Shown here: positions 17,208 through 25,800 of the stretch, in pieces | Position numbering within the stretch: the stretch's first letter is position 1 | Layout of the letters: each line of letters opens with the position of its first letter | Source of the DNA: Mangrovimicrobium sp048323675 | GTDB lineage: Bacteria > Pseudomonadota > Gammaproteobacteria > Pseudomonadales > Halieaceae | Length of the DNA: 64,000 nucleotides | NCBI RefSeq assembly: GCF_048323675.1 | Contig: NZ_JBLWFK010000003.1 | Coordinates: 1-64,000, forward strand | Reading direction: 5' to 3' | Notes under the pieces: generated by a model | What the model was told of the DNA's origin: nothing | Seen by the model: only the letters and a program-made list of their open reading frames with translations | Databases searched by the model: none | Program-made: the position numbers and the translations under genes

Positions 17208-18202
17208 ATCCGGTCAGGGCCGGCTCCATTACACCGCTGGTCTGCGGCAACGGCAGATTCTGGCGGGGCTATTTTACGCTTTGCCCACATCCGTTTCGAG
17301 CAGAACCAGTCCTCGGGCTGCTCGTGGATCCACTCCTCGAACAACCGGTGTACCTGCCGGGTCATATCCCCGGCCTGCTCCGCGGCGTCCGCAGCTGCAT
17401 CCGCGGGACGCACCGGGGGGTAGAATAGCACGCGAAACCGCGCGCCCCCGAGGCGCAGTACCCGAACTGGTACCATGTCACAACCATGCTTCAGGGCCAG
17501 CCTTGCCGGCACCAGGGTAGAGAGTTTGTCAGCACCGAAAAACGGCACCGGACTGCCCTCGTCCACCCGGCGATCGATGACCATGCCCACGGAACGGCCG
17601 TCGTGCAGGCAGCGCAACAGCGCCCGGGTGCTGTTGTCCCGGGGCAGCAACTCACAGTTGAGCGCCTGGCGGGAATCCCGCAGCATCCGGTCCAGCAGGG
17701 GGTTGGTCGGCGGGGAATACAGGCTGGCGAAGGGGATGCCCATCCGCGCTATCGCCGCGGCCATGATTTCCCAGTTGCTGAGGTGGGCGCCCACGAAAAC
17801 CGCCGGCACTTCCGGATGCCGGTAAGTCTCCACGGGCTCGAGGATTTCCAGCTGCATGCGCTCGTGGTCGCGGTACAGTTCCTCGAGGTGGGTGTATTCC
17901 GCCAGTACCCGCCCCGCCTGACCCCAGGCCCGCCGCTCCAGCTCCGCCAGTTCTGCCGCACTCTTTTCGGGAAAGGCGACCGCGAGATTGGCGCGGAAAA
18001 TTTTCGACTTCTTGCGCAGGCGCGGCCCGATCCAGCGGCCGACCCGGTTCCCCAGGCCGGAAGCGTTATCAATTGGCACGATGCCGAAGCCCTTTACCAG
18101 CAGCCAGATCAGGCAGTAATCGAGCCGCCACAGGGCCTTTTGCAAGGTAGGGCGTGCCCGCGCCAGCTTGCGCAGGGAGTTGCCCAGGATAAATTCAGCC
18201 AA
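17204..18202 (-). CDS. LpxL/LpxM-type lysophospholipid acyltransferase 2
   Basis: A 332-residue member of the same family as the gene at 15639 but with the canonical catalytic box AHLSNWE (about residue 145). Supporting blocks are SLYSPPTNPLLDRML, SVGMVIDRRVDEGSPVPFFG and the C-terminal HRLFEEWIHEQPEDWFCSKRMW. An amphipathic or transmembrane N terminus anchors it at the inner membrane. The start is a TTG at 18202 with GAGAGG at ideal spacing. Together with LPLAT1 this gives two acyltransferases in the ceramide locus, suggesting O- or N-acylation of the lipid beyond the core ceramide. Confidence 0.82.
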   Translation of the reverse strand: MAEFILGNSLRKLARARPTLQKALWRLDYCLIWLLVKGFGIVPIDNASGLGNRVGRWIGPRLRKKSKIFRANLAVAFPEKSAAELAELERRAWGQAGRVLAEYTHLEELYRDHERMQLEILEPVETYRHPEVPAVFVGAHLSNWEIMAAAIARMGIPFASLYSPPTNPLLDRMLRDSRQALNCELLPRDNSTRALLRCLHDGRSVGMVIDRRVDEGSPVPFFGADKLSTLVPARLALKHGCDMVPVRVLRLGGARFRVLFYPPVRPADAAADAAEQAGDMTRQVHRLFEEWIHEQPEDWFCSKRMWAKRKIAPPESAVAADQRCNGAGPDRM

Positions 18203-18215
18203 AACAACCTCTCAC

Positions 18216-19157
18216 TCAAGCGCCCGCATCGCCGCGCAACAGGGGTGCCAGCCCCTCAGCCAGGCCGATAGCCGGTCGCCAGCCCAGCGCGCAGCCGATA
18301 CCGGCGTTGTCCACCACCCAGTCGGGGTAGCGCAATTCGCGCAGTTTACCGGGGCTGAGCATCGGCAGCCGGCCGCTCAGCCGGGCTGTCCGGACGTTGA
18401 TGCCCGCCACCAGGTCCAGTAACTTTTCCGGCACCTGCAGCAGCCTGACCGGCCGCCCGGTCAGCTGCTCGACAATGCGTGCCAGTTCCGGCCAGCTGTA
18501 GCCGCCGGCGTGACCGTCGTCCAGGGTAAGCACCTGGCCCGCGACATCCGCCGCCAGGCCATCGGCCACCGCCCGCACCAGGTCCTGCGCGTGGATCAGC
18601 GAGAACCGGGCATCCAGGCTGCCCGGCACCGGGGCCAGGCCCCGCGCCATCAGCTTCAGCAGGGGCAGCATTTCGCGGTCGCCGGGACCGTACACCGCGG
18701 GCGGCCGCAATACCAGCCAGTCGACATCCCCTGCCTCACCCAACAGCGCCTCGGCCTCGGACTTGCTGCGGGCATACCACGACAGCTGTGGTTCGCGGGC
18801 GGCAAGTGAGGACAGGAACAGCAGGCGGGGAGAGGTTTCCAGCTTCTGTACTGCGGCGAGCAGCCGCGCGGTACCGGCGACATTCGCCGTTTCGAAATCC
18901 GCCCAGCTGGCGCCGCGCACCGTAGCGGCCGCATGGACGACCCCGGCACTACCCGCCAGCAAGGCGTCCAGGGCAGGCGGATCGTGCAGGTCGCCGCGAA
19001 CGGTATCAATGCCGAGGGCGGCCAGGCGACAGGCTGCATCCGGGTTGCGCACCAGCGCCCGCAGCCGGTAGCCCCGCTGCAGCAGTTCCCGGCAAATCCA
19101 GCCACCGATGAAGCCGGTGGCGCCGGTCAGGGCAATAAGGTTACCGCGTGCAATCAG
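18216..19157 (-). CDS. NAD-dependent epimerase/dehydratase-type reductase, candidate 3-ketosphinganine reductase
   Basis: Extended short-chain dehydrogenase fold. The nucleotide-binding GATGFIGG sits at the very N terminus, followed by VVHAAATVRG and the catalytic YARSK (Tyr-x-x-x-Lys) and RPPAVYGPGD. Caulobacter CerR, which reduces 3-ketosphinganine, belongs to this fold and sits beside its acyl ligase, ACP and Spt. The usual GTG at 19052 would remove the NAD-binding motif, so translation must begin upstream. No ATG, GTG or TTG exists in frame there; a CTG (19157) or ATT (19154) overlapping the stop of the preceding gene is the likely start. Translational coupling is implied. Confidence 0.72.
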   Translation of the reverse strand: MIARGNLIALTGATGFIGGWICRELLQRGYRLRALVRNPDAACRLAALGIDTVRGDLHDPPALDALLAGSAGVVHAAATVRGASWADFETANVAGTARLLAAVQKLETSPRLLFLSSLAAREPQLSWYARSKSEAEALLGEAGDVDWLVLRPPAVYGPGDREMLPLLKLMARGLAPVPGSLDARFSLIHAQDLVRAVADGLAADVAGQVLTLDDGHAGGYSWPELARIVEQLTGRPVRLLQVPEKLLDLVAGINVRTARLSGRLPMLSPGKLRELRYPDWVVDNAGIGCALGWRPAIGLAEGLAPLLRGDAGA

Positions 19158-20932
19158 GCTGACGCGACCCGGCGGCGCAGTTCGACGGCGAAGTTTTCCT
19201 CGCGCTCGGCTTCCTGGGCAGCGATGAAGTCCATCCTCGCCTTGGCCCGGGAAAGTTTGCCGGAGGAAGTTCGCGGCAGGGAGTGAATCGGGACCAGTTC
19301 GACATAACAGTCGAGGCCCATCTCCATGCGCAGCAGCGCAGTGAGGCGGCGGACCAGGTTGCCGCGGGTGGTGGTGTCAGTCTCCCGGCACTGCACCAGC
19401 ATCACGCAGTGCTCCTCGCCCTGGTCATCGGGCGCGGAGAAGGCGACGGCGTCACCGGGACGGAACTCGGGCTGGGCCTCGGCCACGTGCTCGAGGTCCT
19501 GGGGCCAGATATTGCGGCCGTGGATAATGATGATGTCTTTCTTGCGACCGGTAATGGTCAACACGCCATCGGCGAGATAGCCGATATCGCCGGTATTGAG
19601 CCAGCCGTCCGCATCCAGCACGTCGCTGGTTTCCGCCGGCATGTTGAAATACCCTTCCATCACGCTGGGGCCGCGGAGGTAAATCACGCCGCTTTTCCAG
19701 TCTTCGAGCACCTGGCCGTTATCGCGGATCTGGACTTCGAAACTGGGCAGGGGTACACCGCAATTAACGAAATGGCGGCCGCGACCGCGCTGTTCGCCCG
19801 GGTCGATCTGCAGTGCTTCGTGGTGGTCGGCGAGGTGATCGCTGTCGAGGTAATGGGTGGTAAAGCCGTGGTCCAGCGGGGAAAAGCTGACGCCGAGGGT
19901 ACATTCGGCCATGCCGTAGCAGGCGGTGAATGCGCTGCGGCTGAACCCGCAGGGTTCGAGAATCTCGGCGAACAGTTCCAGGGTCTGCGGGCGAATCATT
20001 TCCGCGCCGATCCCGGCTACCCGCCAGTTGCTCAGGTCGTATTCCTCGAGGTTGCTGGGGCGCACGCGGCGCGCGCAGAGATCGTAACCGAAGCTGGGCG
20101 CGAACGAGATGCTGGCCCGGGTGCGGGTCATCAGGGTCAGCCACTGGCGGGGGCGCACGGCGAATTCCCGGGTGTCGAGGTAATCGACGGACAGCTGGGT
20201 AGCCAGCGGCACCAGCACGAAACCCACCAGGCCCATATCGTGATAGAAGGGCAGCCAGGACATCAGGCGGTCTTCCGGGCCGATCTTCAGCCCGTCCACG
20301 GTAATACCCTGGATGTTGGCCATCGCCGTGCGGTGGCGGATCACCACACCGCGGGGAAAACGGGTGCTGCCAGAGGTGTACTGGATATAGGCGATATCGT
20401 CGCTGGAAACCTGTGGCATGGCCACGCCCTTTGCCGGCAGGGCGTGAAAGTCCTCGGGGCGGCCGACCATGCGCAGTTGCAGGGGCTCTCCGGCCTCCTG
20501 CAGGAACGGCAGGTAGCCTTCCGAGGCCACCCCGACCACCGCGTCACTGGCTTCCAGCAGGGAGCGCAGCTGGGCAACGTAGGTGTTGTGGGCGCCGAGC
20601 TTCACCGATGCCGGCAAGGCCACGGGGATCAGTCCTGCGTACTGGCAGGCACAGAAAAAGCGGATGAATTCAGGGTCGGTCTCGGCGATCAGCGCCACCC
20701 GGTCACCCCGGGCCAGGCCCAGGCTGAGCAACTTGTCGGCGAGTTCCAGCGCCTCGCTGCGCAAGGTGCTATAGGTAAGGCTGGCGTATATAGCGCCCCG
20801 CCCGGTATAGAAATTGACGCCGGTTTCGCCTTGGGCGGCGTAGTCCAGAGCTTCTGTCAGGGTGCTGAAATCACCGGGACGGAAAGGTAGAGCATGGCGC
20901 ATGGGTGTAGCTTCAACCTGACGCGTTGACAA
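19154..20932 (-). CDS. fatty acyl-AMP ligase / acyl-ACP synthetase
   Basis: A 592-residue adenylate-forming enzyme that activates a fatty acid as acyl-AMP and would load it on a carrier protein. Motifs: YIQYTSGSTRFPRGV (about residues 175-189), the FAAL-type SWLPFYHDMGLVG, ACYGMAECTLGVS, GWLNTGDIGYL, and the C-terminal catalytic lysine in RTSSGKLSRAK. The QYTSGSTR form is usual in fatty acyl-AMP ligases rather than acyl-CoA ligases. A TTG at 20932 with a perfect AGGAGG eight bases upstream is the start; an ATG ten codons later lacks such a site. First gene of the five-gene minus-strand operon. It corresponds to the acyl-ACP synthetase of Caulobacter ceramide clusters. Confidence 0.85.
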   Translation of the reverse strand: MSTRQVEATPMRHALPFRPGDFSTLTEALDYAAQGETGVNFYTGRGAIYASLTYSTLRSEALELADKLLSLGLARGDRVALIAETDPEFIRFFCACQYAGLIPVALPASVKLGAHNTYVAQLRSLLEASDAVVGVASEGYLPFLQEAGEPLQLRMVGRPEDFHALPAKGVAMPQVSSDDIAYIQYTSGSTRFPRGVVIRHRTAMANIQGITVDGLKIGPEDRLMSWLPFYHDMGLVGFVLVPLATQLSVDYLDTREFAVRPRQWLTLMTRTRASISFAPSFGYDLCARRVRPSNLEEYDLSNWRVAGIGAEMIRPQTLELFAEILEPCGFSRSAFTACYGMAECTLGVSFSPLDHGFTTHYLDSDHLADHHEALQIDPGEQRGRGRHFVNCGVPLPSFEVQIRDNGQVLEDWKSGVIYLRGPSVMEGYFNMPAETSDVLDADGWLNTGDIGYLADGVLTITGRKKDIIIIHGRNIWPQDLEHVAEAQPEFRPGDAVAFSAPDDQGEEHCVMLVQCRETDTTTRGNLVRRLTALLRMEMGLDCYVELVPIHSLPRTSSGKLSRAKARMDFIAAQEAEREENFAVELRRRVASA

Positions 20933-20946
20933 GAGTCAATCCTCCT

Positions 20947-21307
20947 GAGGCAACAACAGCTTGCACGTTGAGGCAGCGGTTCCCGATTGCCAGCAGCAGA
21001 CTCGATTACCTGTCACCCCACCACACCACCACATGGTTGTGCGAGGCCGGGAAAAGACCCTTGCCACCTTGAACACACTCACGCGACAGCCGTTGTTGAA
21101 ATTGTTTTTTTTGCCGGACCCCTAACTTCTGGCCTCTTTGATTTTGCAAAAATACTAGCACTTAAGTCTCTGTTAAAGATAGTAAAAAGTACCATTCTGC
21201 CGGTGTCCGTGAGGTATTCCACAAGCGCTAAAAGCGCGGAGATTACCTGCGCCCCACAACCGGTTATACTGCCCGACTTTCGGCTTACCGGGGATTACAG
21301 CGGGGGC
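20947..21307. other. divergent control region of the ceramide genes
   Basis: About 360 bases between the acyl ligase operon and the GNAT/nucleotidyltransferase operon. The middle (about 21095-21200) is clearly more A/T-rich than its surroundings. No open reading frame with a ribosome binding site is seen. Promoters for both directions must lie here; only the plus-strand one can be suggested (see 21243-21270). Confidence 0.6.
21243..21270 (+). promoter_or_regulatory. candidate sigma70 promoter for the ceramide synthase-like gene
   Basis: A good TATACT -10 (21265-21270) with a weak TTACCT -35 (21243-21248) at 16-bp spacing, ending 37 bases before the ATG at 21308. The -35 matches the consensus poorly, which would suit an activated promoter. 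Confidence 0.4.
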
Positions 21308-22459
21308 ATGTCTACACAAGTCACGAACACCTTCAGCATCGAGGAGATCACTGGCAAGGGCCAGCTCAAGGAGTTCCTCGAACTGCCCCACCGACTCTAC
21401 GCCAATGACCCGCACTGGATAGCACCGCTGACCATTGAGCAGCAGCAACGATTTTCGGCAAAGAATCCTTTCTTCCAGCACGCGCGCTGGCGCGCCTGGC
21501 TGGCCCGTCGCAACGGCCGTGTGATCGGCCGCATCACCGCCCAGGTGGACGAACTCCACCTGTCCCAGCACAAGGATTCCGCCGGCTACTTCGGCATGTT
21601 CGAAGCGGAGCAGGACCCGGAGGTCGTGAGCGCATTGTTCAGCGCAGCCGAGGACTGGCTGCGCGGCGAGGGTATGCAGGTAATCCGCGGCCCCTTCAAC
21701 CTGCACATCAACGAGGAAATCGGCCTGCTGGTGGATGGCTTCGACACCCCACCCTACGTGCTGATGGGTCACGCCCTGCCCTGGTACGGGGCGGCCATCG
21801 AAGACCTCGGCTACGCCAAGGCCAAGGACCTGCTCGCCTACCACATCAACCCGGATTTCGAGGCGCCGCGGGTGATGCGCCGGCTGGCGGACAAGCTCTC
21901 CGACCGCATCCGGGTGCGCAAGGCCAACCGCAAGGACCTCGCGGCCGAAGCCGAAGTCATGCGCGATATCTTCAACGACGCCTGGCACGACAACTGGGGC
22001 TTCGTACCCCTGGACAAGGACGAGTGGCAACACACCGTCGAGACCCTGATCAAACTGATGCCGGACGACAATATCCAGATTGCCGAACTGGATGGTGAAC
22101 CGGTCGCCTTTATCGTCGCCCTGCCCAACATCAACGAGGCGGCCCGCGACCTCGGCGGCAAACTGCTGCCGTTCGGCTGGGCCAAGCTGCTGTGGCGGCT
22201 GAAAGTGCGCACTCCGCGCACCGCGCGGGTGCCGCTGATGGGCGTGCGCCGCCGCTTCCACCACCTGCGCCTGGGACCGACCCTGGCCTTTTCGGTGATC
22301 GACGCGGTGCGCGGCCCGCTGCACCAGCGCGGTGTCGAGGACGTCGAAATGGGCTGGATCCTCGAAGATAACGACGGCATGCGCAATATCATCGAGACCA
22401 TTGGCGGCGTCGCCTACAAGCGCTACCGGGTCTATGAAAAATCCCTGCGGAAGGACTGA
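21308..22459 (+). CDS. GNAT-like protein, candidate bacterial ceramide synthase
   Basis: A 383-residue protein of the large GNAT-like (YghO-related) family. Conserved blocks include HRLYANDPHWIAPL, NPFFQHARWRAWLARRNGRVIGRITA (continuous, near residues 55-80), GYFGMFEAEQDPEV, IRGPFNLHINEEIGLLVDGF and EMGWILEDNDGMRNIIE. The bacterial ceramide synthase bCerS of Caulobacter, which N-acylates the long-chain base, is a GNAT-superfamily protein of this kind. The ATG at 21308 fits the family N terminus; the frame extends upstream without similarity. It is followed after six bases by the nucleotidyltransferase gene. Assignment as ceramide synthase rests on family plus neighbourhood. Confidence 0.68.
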   Translation: MSTQVTNTFSIEEITGKGQLKEFLELPHRLYANDPHWIAPLTIEQQQRFSAKNPFFQHARWRAWLARRNGRVIGRITAQVDELHLSQHKDSAGYFGMFEAEQDPEVVSALFSAAEDWLRGEGMQVIRGPFNLHINEEIGLLVDGFDTPPYVLMGHALPWYGAAIEDLGYAKAKDLLAYHINPDFEAPRVMRRLADKLSDRIRVRKANRKDLAAEAEVMRDIFNDAWHDNWGFVPLDKDEWQHTVETLIKLMPDDNIQIAELDGEPVAFIVALPNINEAARDLGGKLLPFGWAKLLWRLKVRTPRTARVPLMGVRRRFHHLRLGPTLAFSVIDAVRGPLHQRGVEDVEMGWILEDNDGMRNIIETIGGVAYKRYRVYEKSLRKD

Positions 22460-22465
22460 ACACCT

Positions 22466-23278
22466 GTGAGTTTTACGGACCAGAAAGTAAGTGTGGTAGT
22501 ACTGGCGGGCGACCGCAGCAAGGCCGACGCCCTGATTCGCTCCAGCGACGCCGGCAGCAAGGCGATGATCGATATCGACGGTACCCCGATGGTACGCCGG
22601 GTGCTGAATGCCCTGCGGAAAGCCCGGTCCGTGCAGGACATCACCCTCTCCGGTCCGGAGGCGGCGGAGGTCGCCACCGATGCGCAACTGCAGCAGTGGG
22701 TTGACCAGGGCGAGGTCAAATGGCGTCCGCCGGGAATCTCACCCAGCACCAGTGCCTTTGAGACCATGCAGGAGATGGATAGCGAGGTCCCGGTGCTGCT
22801 GACTACCGCGGACCACCCACTGCTCACCGCCGAGATCGTCGACGCTTTCGCCCGCCAGAGTCTCGCCGACCCGGTGGATCTCACCGTGGGGCTGGCACCC
22901 CACGCACTGGTTACCGACGCCTATCCCGGCATCCACAAAACCGTGCTGCGTTTCAGCGATGGGGACTTCTGCGGCTGCAACCTGTTCGCCTTCGTCACCC
23001 CGGAGGGGCGTCGGGCCGCCAAATTCTGGCGCCAGATCGAACAGCAGCGCAAGAAACCGCTGGTGCTGGTCGGCCTGCTGGGCTGGTGGGCGATCCTGCG
23101 CTACCGGCTGGGCATGCTGTCACTGGAAGAGGCGCTGGCCAAGCTGGGCAAGCGCCTGGGCCTGCGCATCCGGGCGGTCATCCTGCCCTACGCCAACGCC
23201 GCCATCGATGTGGATTCCATCGCCGACCTGATGCTGGTGAAAGGCTCGCTGGCCAACGCCACCGACCGGGACGCCTGA
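22466..23278 (+). CDS. MobA-like nucleotidyltransferase family protein
   Basis: A 270-residue protein with a GT-A/NTP-transferase fold. The N-terminal VVLAGDRSKADALIRSS replaces the usual LAGGxGxR loop, SKAMIDIDGTPMVRRVL contains the substrate-binding block, and LLTTADHPLLT holds the metal-binding acidic residue. The start is a GTG at 22466. It forms an operon with the ceramide-synthase-like gene. Nucleotidyltransferases take part in building the phosphoglycerate head groups of Caulobacter ceramides, so activation of a head-group precursor as a CDP- or NDP-derivative is a sensible hypothesis. A molybdenum cofactor role is unlikely in this context. Confidence 0.7.
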   Translation: MSFTDQKVSVVVLAGDRSKADALIRSSDAGSKAMIDIDGTPMVRRVLNALRKARSVQDITLSGPEAAEVATDAQLQQWVDQGEVKWRPPGISPSTSAFETMQEMDSEVPVLLTTADHPLLTAEIVDAFARQSLADPVDLTVGLAPHALVTDAYPGIHKTVLRFSDGDFCGCNLFAFVTPEGRRAAKFWRQIEQQRKKPLVLVGLLGWWAILRYRLGMLSLEEALAKLGKRLGLRIRAVILPYANAAIDVDSIADLMLVKGSLANATDRDA

Positions 23279-23288
23279 ACCCGCCAGG

Positions 23289-24200
23289 CTAACGCCTCAG
23301 GTGCTGGGAGCGTCCGCTCTCGGTGACAAACTCCCCGCTCTCCGGAACAAAGCCGTGCGTCTCGACCTCGAGGCGCCAGCCCCCCGCCTCCCGGTCCACC
23401 GTGTAGCAGTTATAGCGCGCGCGATCGGCGCCGTGCAGGCCCATCGCCGAACCTGAGGGCACTGCGAACACCGGCGCGGCACCGTGGCGGGTCGGCAGTT
23501 CGCCGCAGGCACTGCGGTGCCCGTGGCCGTGCAGCACCAGCTCCGCGCCGTTATCGGCGATCACCGAGCGCAGGGCAGCGGCGTCGGTCAGCCGCTTGCG
23601 CCACTTCTCGCTGCCGGCCAGCAACGGATGGTGCAGGTAGACCACCCGGAACAGGCCGCGGCGGCCGGTATCCGTGAGCATGGCCGCGAGGCGCTCGAGC
23701 TGGCTGTTTCCGACAGTCCCGGTGGCCAGCAGCGGCGGCTTGGGTACCGCGGATGAGAGGCCGATAAATGCCAGCTCACCGCGCACCCGCAGGCTGGGGA
23801 ACGCTCCCTGCTCGCTCTGCAGGTCACCGCCATCCGAGCCCATGTAGTCCTGCCAGTTGGCGAAAGTCTTGCACCAGCGGGAGGCCACGTAGGCGTCGTG
23901 ATTACCGGGTACCACGGCGACACTAGCCGGCTCGCCCAGCGCCTCCAGCCACTGGCGGGCCTCGGCGAATTCCTGCGGCAGGCCGATATGGGTGAGGTCG
24001 CCGGTGACCAGGCACTGGTCGAAATACTGTCGCTGGATATCCCGGCGCAGGGCATCCAGTACCTCGGACCGGTGTTCGAAGCGGCGTTTTCGCCGCCAGG
24101 AGAGATAACCCAGGATGCGCTTGTTCAGCAGGTCCTGCCACCTGACCTGGGCCAGGGAGCTCAGGTGCAAATCGGAAATCTGGGCGAAACGCTGGCTCAA
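23289..24200 (-). CDS. calcineurin-like metallophosphoesterase
   Basis: A 303-residue enzyme with the full metallophosphoesterase signature: SDLHL (about residues 9-13), VTGDLTH (about 65-71), VPGNHDAY (about 97-104), YLHHPLL (about 190) and HGHGHRS (about 227). It hydrolyses a phosphoester or phosphoanhydride. The TTG at 24200 has GGAG six bases upstream. It lies at the 3' end of the ACP-SPT operon and meets the convergent nucleotidyltransferase gene. In a lipid locus it could remove a head-group phosphate, in the manner of LpxH-type pyrophosphatases, but the substrate is not readable from sequence. Confidence 0.8.
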   Translation of the reverse strand: MSQRFAQISDLHLSSLAQVRWQDLLNKRILGYLSWRRKRRFEHRSEVLDALRRDIQRQYFDQCLVTGDLTHIGLPQEFAEARQWLEALGEPASVAVVPGNHDAYVASRWCKTFANWQDYMGSDGGDLQSEQGAFPSLRVRGELAFIGLSSAVPKPPLLATGTVGNSQLERLAAMLTDTGRRGLFRVVYLHHPLLAGSEKWRKRLTDAAALRSVIADNGAELVLHGHGHRSACGELPTRHGAAPVFAVPSGSAMGLHGADRARYNCYTVDREAGGWRLEVETHGFVPESGEFVTESGRSQHLRR

Positions 24201-24249
24201 CGGCGACTCCGGCCTGCAATGCTGTCAGCGGCGGGGGAGTCGGGACGCA

Positions 24250-25452
24250 TCAGGCCCCGCTGTACGCAGGCAGCAGCCCGCGATCCTTCAGGCTGGCGTA
24301 GGCGGCGATCATGGTATCGATCTGCCCGGTGGTGTGGGCCGCGCTGACACTGTTGCGCAGCAGGCAATAGGTGGACGGCGAGGCCGGCGGCACCACCATG
24401 TTCACGTAAACCCCCGCGTCGAGGAGGGCCTGCCAGCAGGCCAGCGTGGCATCGCGGTCTTCCAGCACGACCGCCACCACCGGGCTGACCGACGGGCCGA
24501 CCCGCAGGCCGAGCCCGGCGAGCCCGTCATACAGGCGCTGCGCGTTATCCCACAGGCGCTGGCGCAACTGGGGTTCACTGCGGATGATGCGCAGGGCCTC
24601 GCGGGTGGAGGCGATCACCGACGGCGCCGACGACGCGGTGAAGATATAGGCGTTGATGCAGAAACGGATGGCTTCCAGCTCCGCGTGGGGACTGACACAG
24701 AAACCGCCGATACCGCCGAGGCTCTTGCTGAACGTGCCGGCGATAAAGTCCACATCGGCCTCGATACCTGCCGCCTGGGCGGCGCCGCGGCCGGTCTCGC
24801 CGAGCACACCCATGGAGTGGGCTTCGTCGATAAACAGGCTGCCGCCGTATTCGCGTTTCACCGCGGCGAACTCCGCCAGCGGCGCGACATCGCCGAGCAT
24901 GGAGTAAATGCCCTCGACGATGATCAGCGTATTGTCCACGCGCTCGCCGAGGCGCCGCAGGCGCTTGGCGAGATCCTCGGGATTGTTGTGCTTGAAACGG
25001 ATGATCTCCGCCCCGGACAGCCGCACCCCGGCGTAGATGCTGGCGTGGCTGTCGCCGTCGAGGAGAATCACGTCGCCGGGGCCGGCCAGGGTGGAACACA
25101 TGCCCATGGTGGCGGCGTAGCCGGTGGAAAACACGATGCCGTGGGGTACGCCGTAGAAGTCGGCGATTTCACTCTCCAGCGCCTGGTGCCCGGCAAAGGA
25201 GCCGTTGGCCACCCGGGAGCCGGTGGTGCCGGTGCCCCAGCGGGCCGCTGCCTCGCGGGAGGCCTCGATGCAGCGCGGGTCCCAGGACAGGCCGAGGTAG
25301 TTGTTGGTGCCGGCGAGGATCACCTCGCGCCCTTCCACCACGCCTTCGGTGGCGGAATGGATTTCCTCGGTGACCGCACCGAAGGGTTTGACGCCCTGCG
25401 CGGCAAGCTGGCCGCGGAAGGCAATCATGTCCTGGAACTTGTCGAATAACAT
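24250..25452 (-). CDS. spt: serine palmitoyltransferase-like alpha-oxoamine synthase
   Basis: PLP enzyme of 400 residues that condenses an amino acid with an acyl thioester. Motifs: GTNNYLGLSWDP (about residues 48-59), DGDSHASIYAG with the PLP-stacking histidine, FIDEAHSMGVLGETGRG, and the Schiff-base lysine in GTFSKSLGGIGG (about 243). BioF, KBL, ALAS and CqsA share the fold. The dedicated ACP next door, plus the acyl ligase, reductase and ceramide-synthase-like genes within 6 kb, favour serine palmitoyltransferase, which makes 3-ketosphinganine. A cysteate-using, capnine-forming variant cannot be excluded. It is the second gene of the ACP-SPT-phosphoesterase operon. Confidence 0.83.
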   Translation of the reverse strand: MLFDKFQDMIAFRGQLAAQGVKPFGAVTEEIHSATEGVVEGREVILAGTNNYLGLSWDPRCIEASREAAARWGTGTTGSRVANGSFAGHQALESEIADFYGVPHGIVFSTGYAATMGMCSTLAGPGDVILLDGDSHASIYAGVRLSGAEIIRFKHNNPEDLAKRLRRLGERVDNTLIIVEGIYSMLGDVAPLAEFAAVKREYGGSLFIDEAHSMGVLGETGRGAAQAAGIEADVDFIAGTFSKSLGGIGGFCVSPHAELEAIRFCINAYIFTASSAPSVIASTREALRIIRSEPQLRQRLWDNAQRLYDGLAGLGLRVGPSVSPVVAVVLEDRDATLACWQALLDAGVYVNMVVPPASPSTYCLLRNSVSAAHTTGQIDTMIAAYASLKDRGLLPAYSGA

Positions 25453-25474
25453 AGCGCGTCGCAGCGTGGCGGGC

Positions 25475-25717
25475 TTACTGGGTCAGTTCGTGAACTTTTC
25501 TCGCCAGTTCGCCGATGGTGTTTACATCCGGCAGGATGTTGAGCGGGATGGAGATATCGAAATGGTCCTCGATGCGCTCGATGGACTCCATGACCTCCAG
25601 CGAGGTCAGGCCGATATCCGCCACCAGATCGGTTGCCTCTCCCAATGCGACCTGCTTCTTGTTGTATGATTCCAGCACTGTACAGATAAAACCAAGATAT
25701 TCCTGATAATGCGTCAT
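25475..25717 (-). CDS. acyl carrier protein dedicated to the sphingolipid pathway
   Basis: An 80-residue acidic four-helix carrier protein. The phosphopantetheine serine lies in VADIGLTSLEVMESIE (serine about residue 39). The usual DSL reads TSL, as in some specialised ACPs. Lengths of helices and the hydrophobic pattern (NILPDVNTIGELARKVHEL) match the family. It is directly upstream of the SPT gene by 22 bases, so the two are cotranscribed. It should be acylated by the fatty acyl-AMP ligase at 19-21 kb and deliver the acyl chain to SPT. The phosphopantetheinyl transferase at 42 kb may activate it. Confidence 0.85.
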   Translation of the reverse strand: MTHYQEYLGFICTVLESYNKKQVALGEATDLVADIGLTSLEVMESIERIEDHFDISIPLNILPDVNTIGELARKVHELTQ

Positions 25718-25800
25718 GTGCTGGCTATCCTTCGGCCTCTGGCTGGAGCGGCTAATCGCCGGATTCGGGACGCAGGAACTATACCGAGGGAAGTGTTTTT

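Noticed and set aside
19283..20890. 535-residue open frame opposite the acyl-AMP ligase
   Set aside because: Shadow of a motif-rich gene on the minus strand; histidine/alanine-rich nonsense composition.
24250..25452. Assignment of the PLP enzyme as BioF or CqsA
   Set aside because: No biotin genes or quorum-sensing kinase nearby, whereas a dedicated ACP and four other ceramide-type genes are; cysteate-using capnine synthase remains an open alternative.
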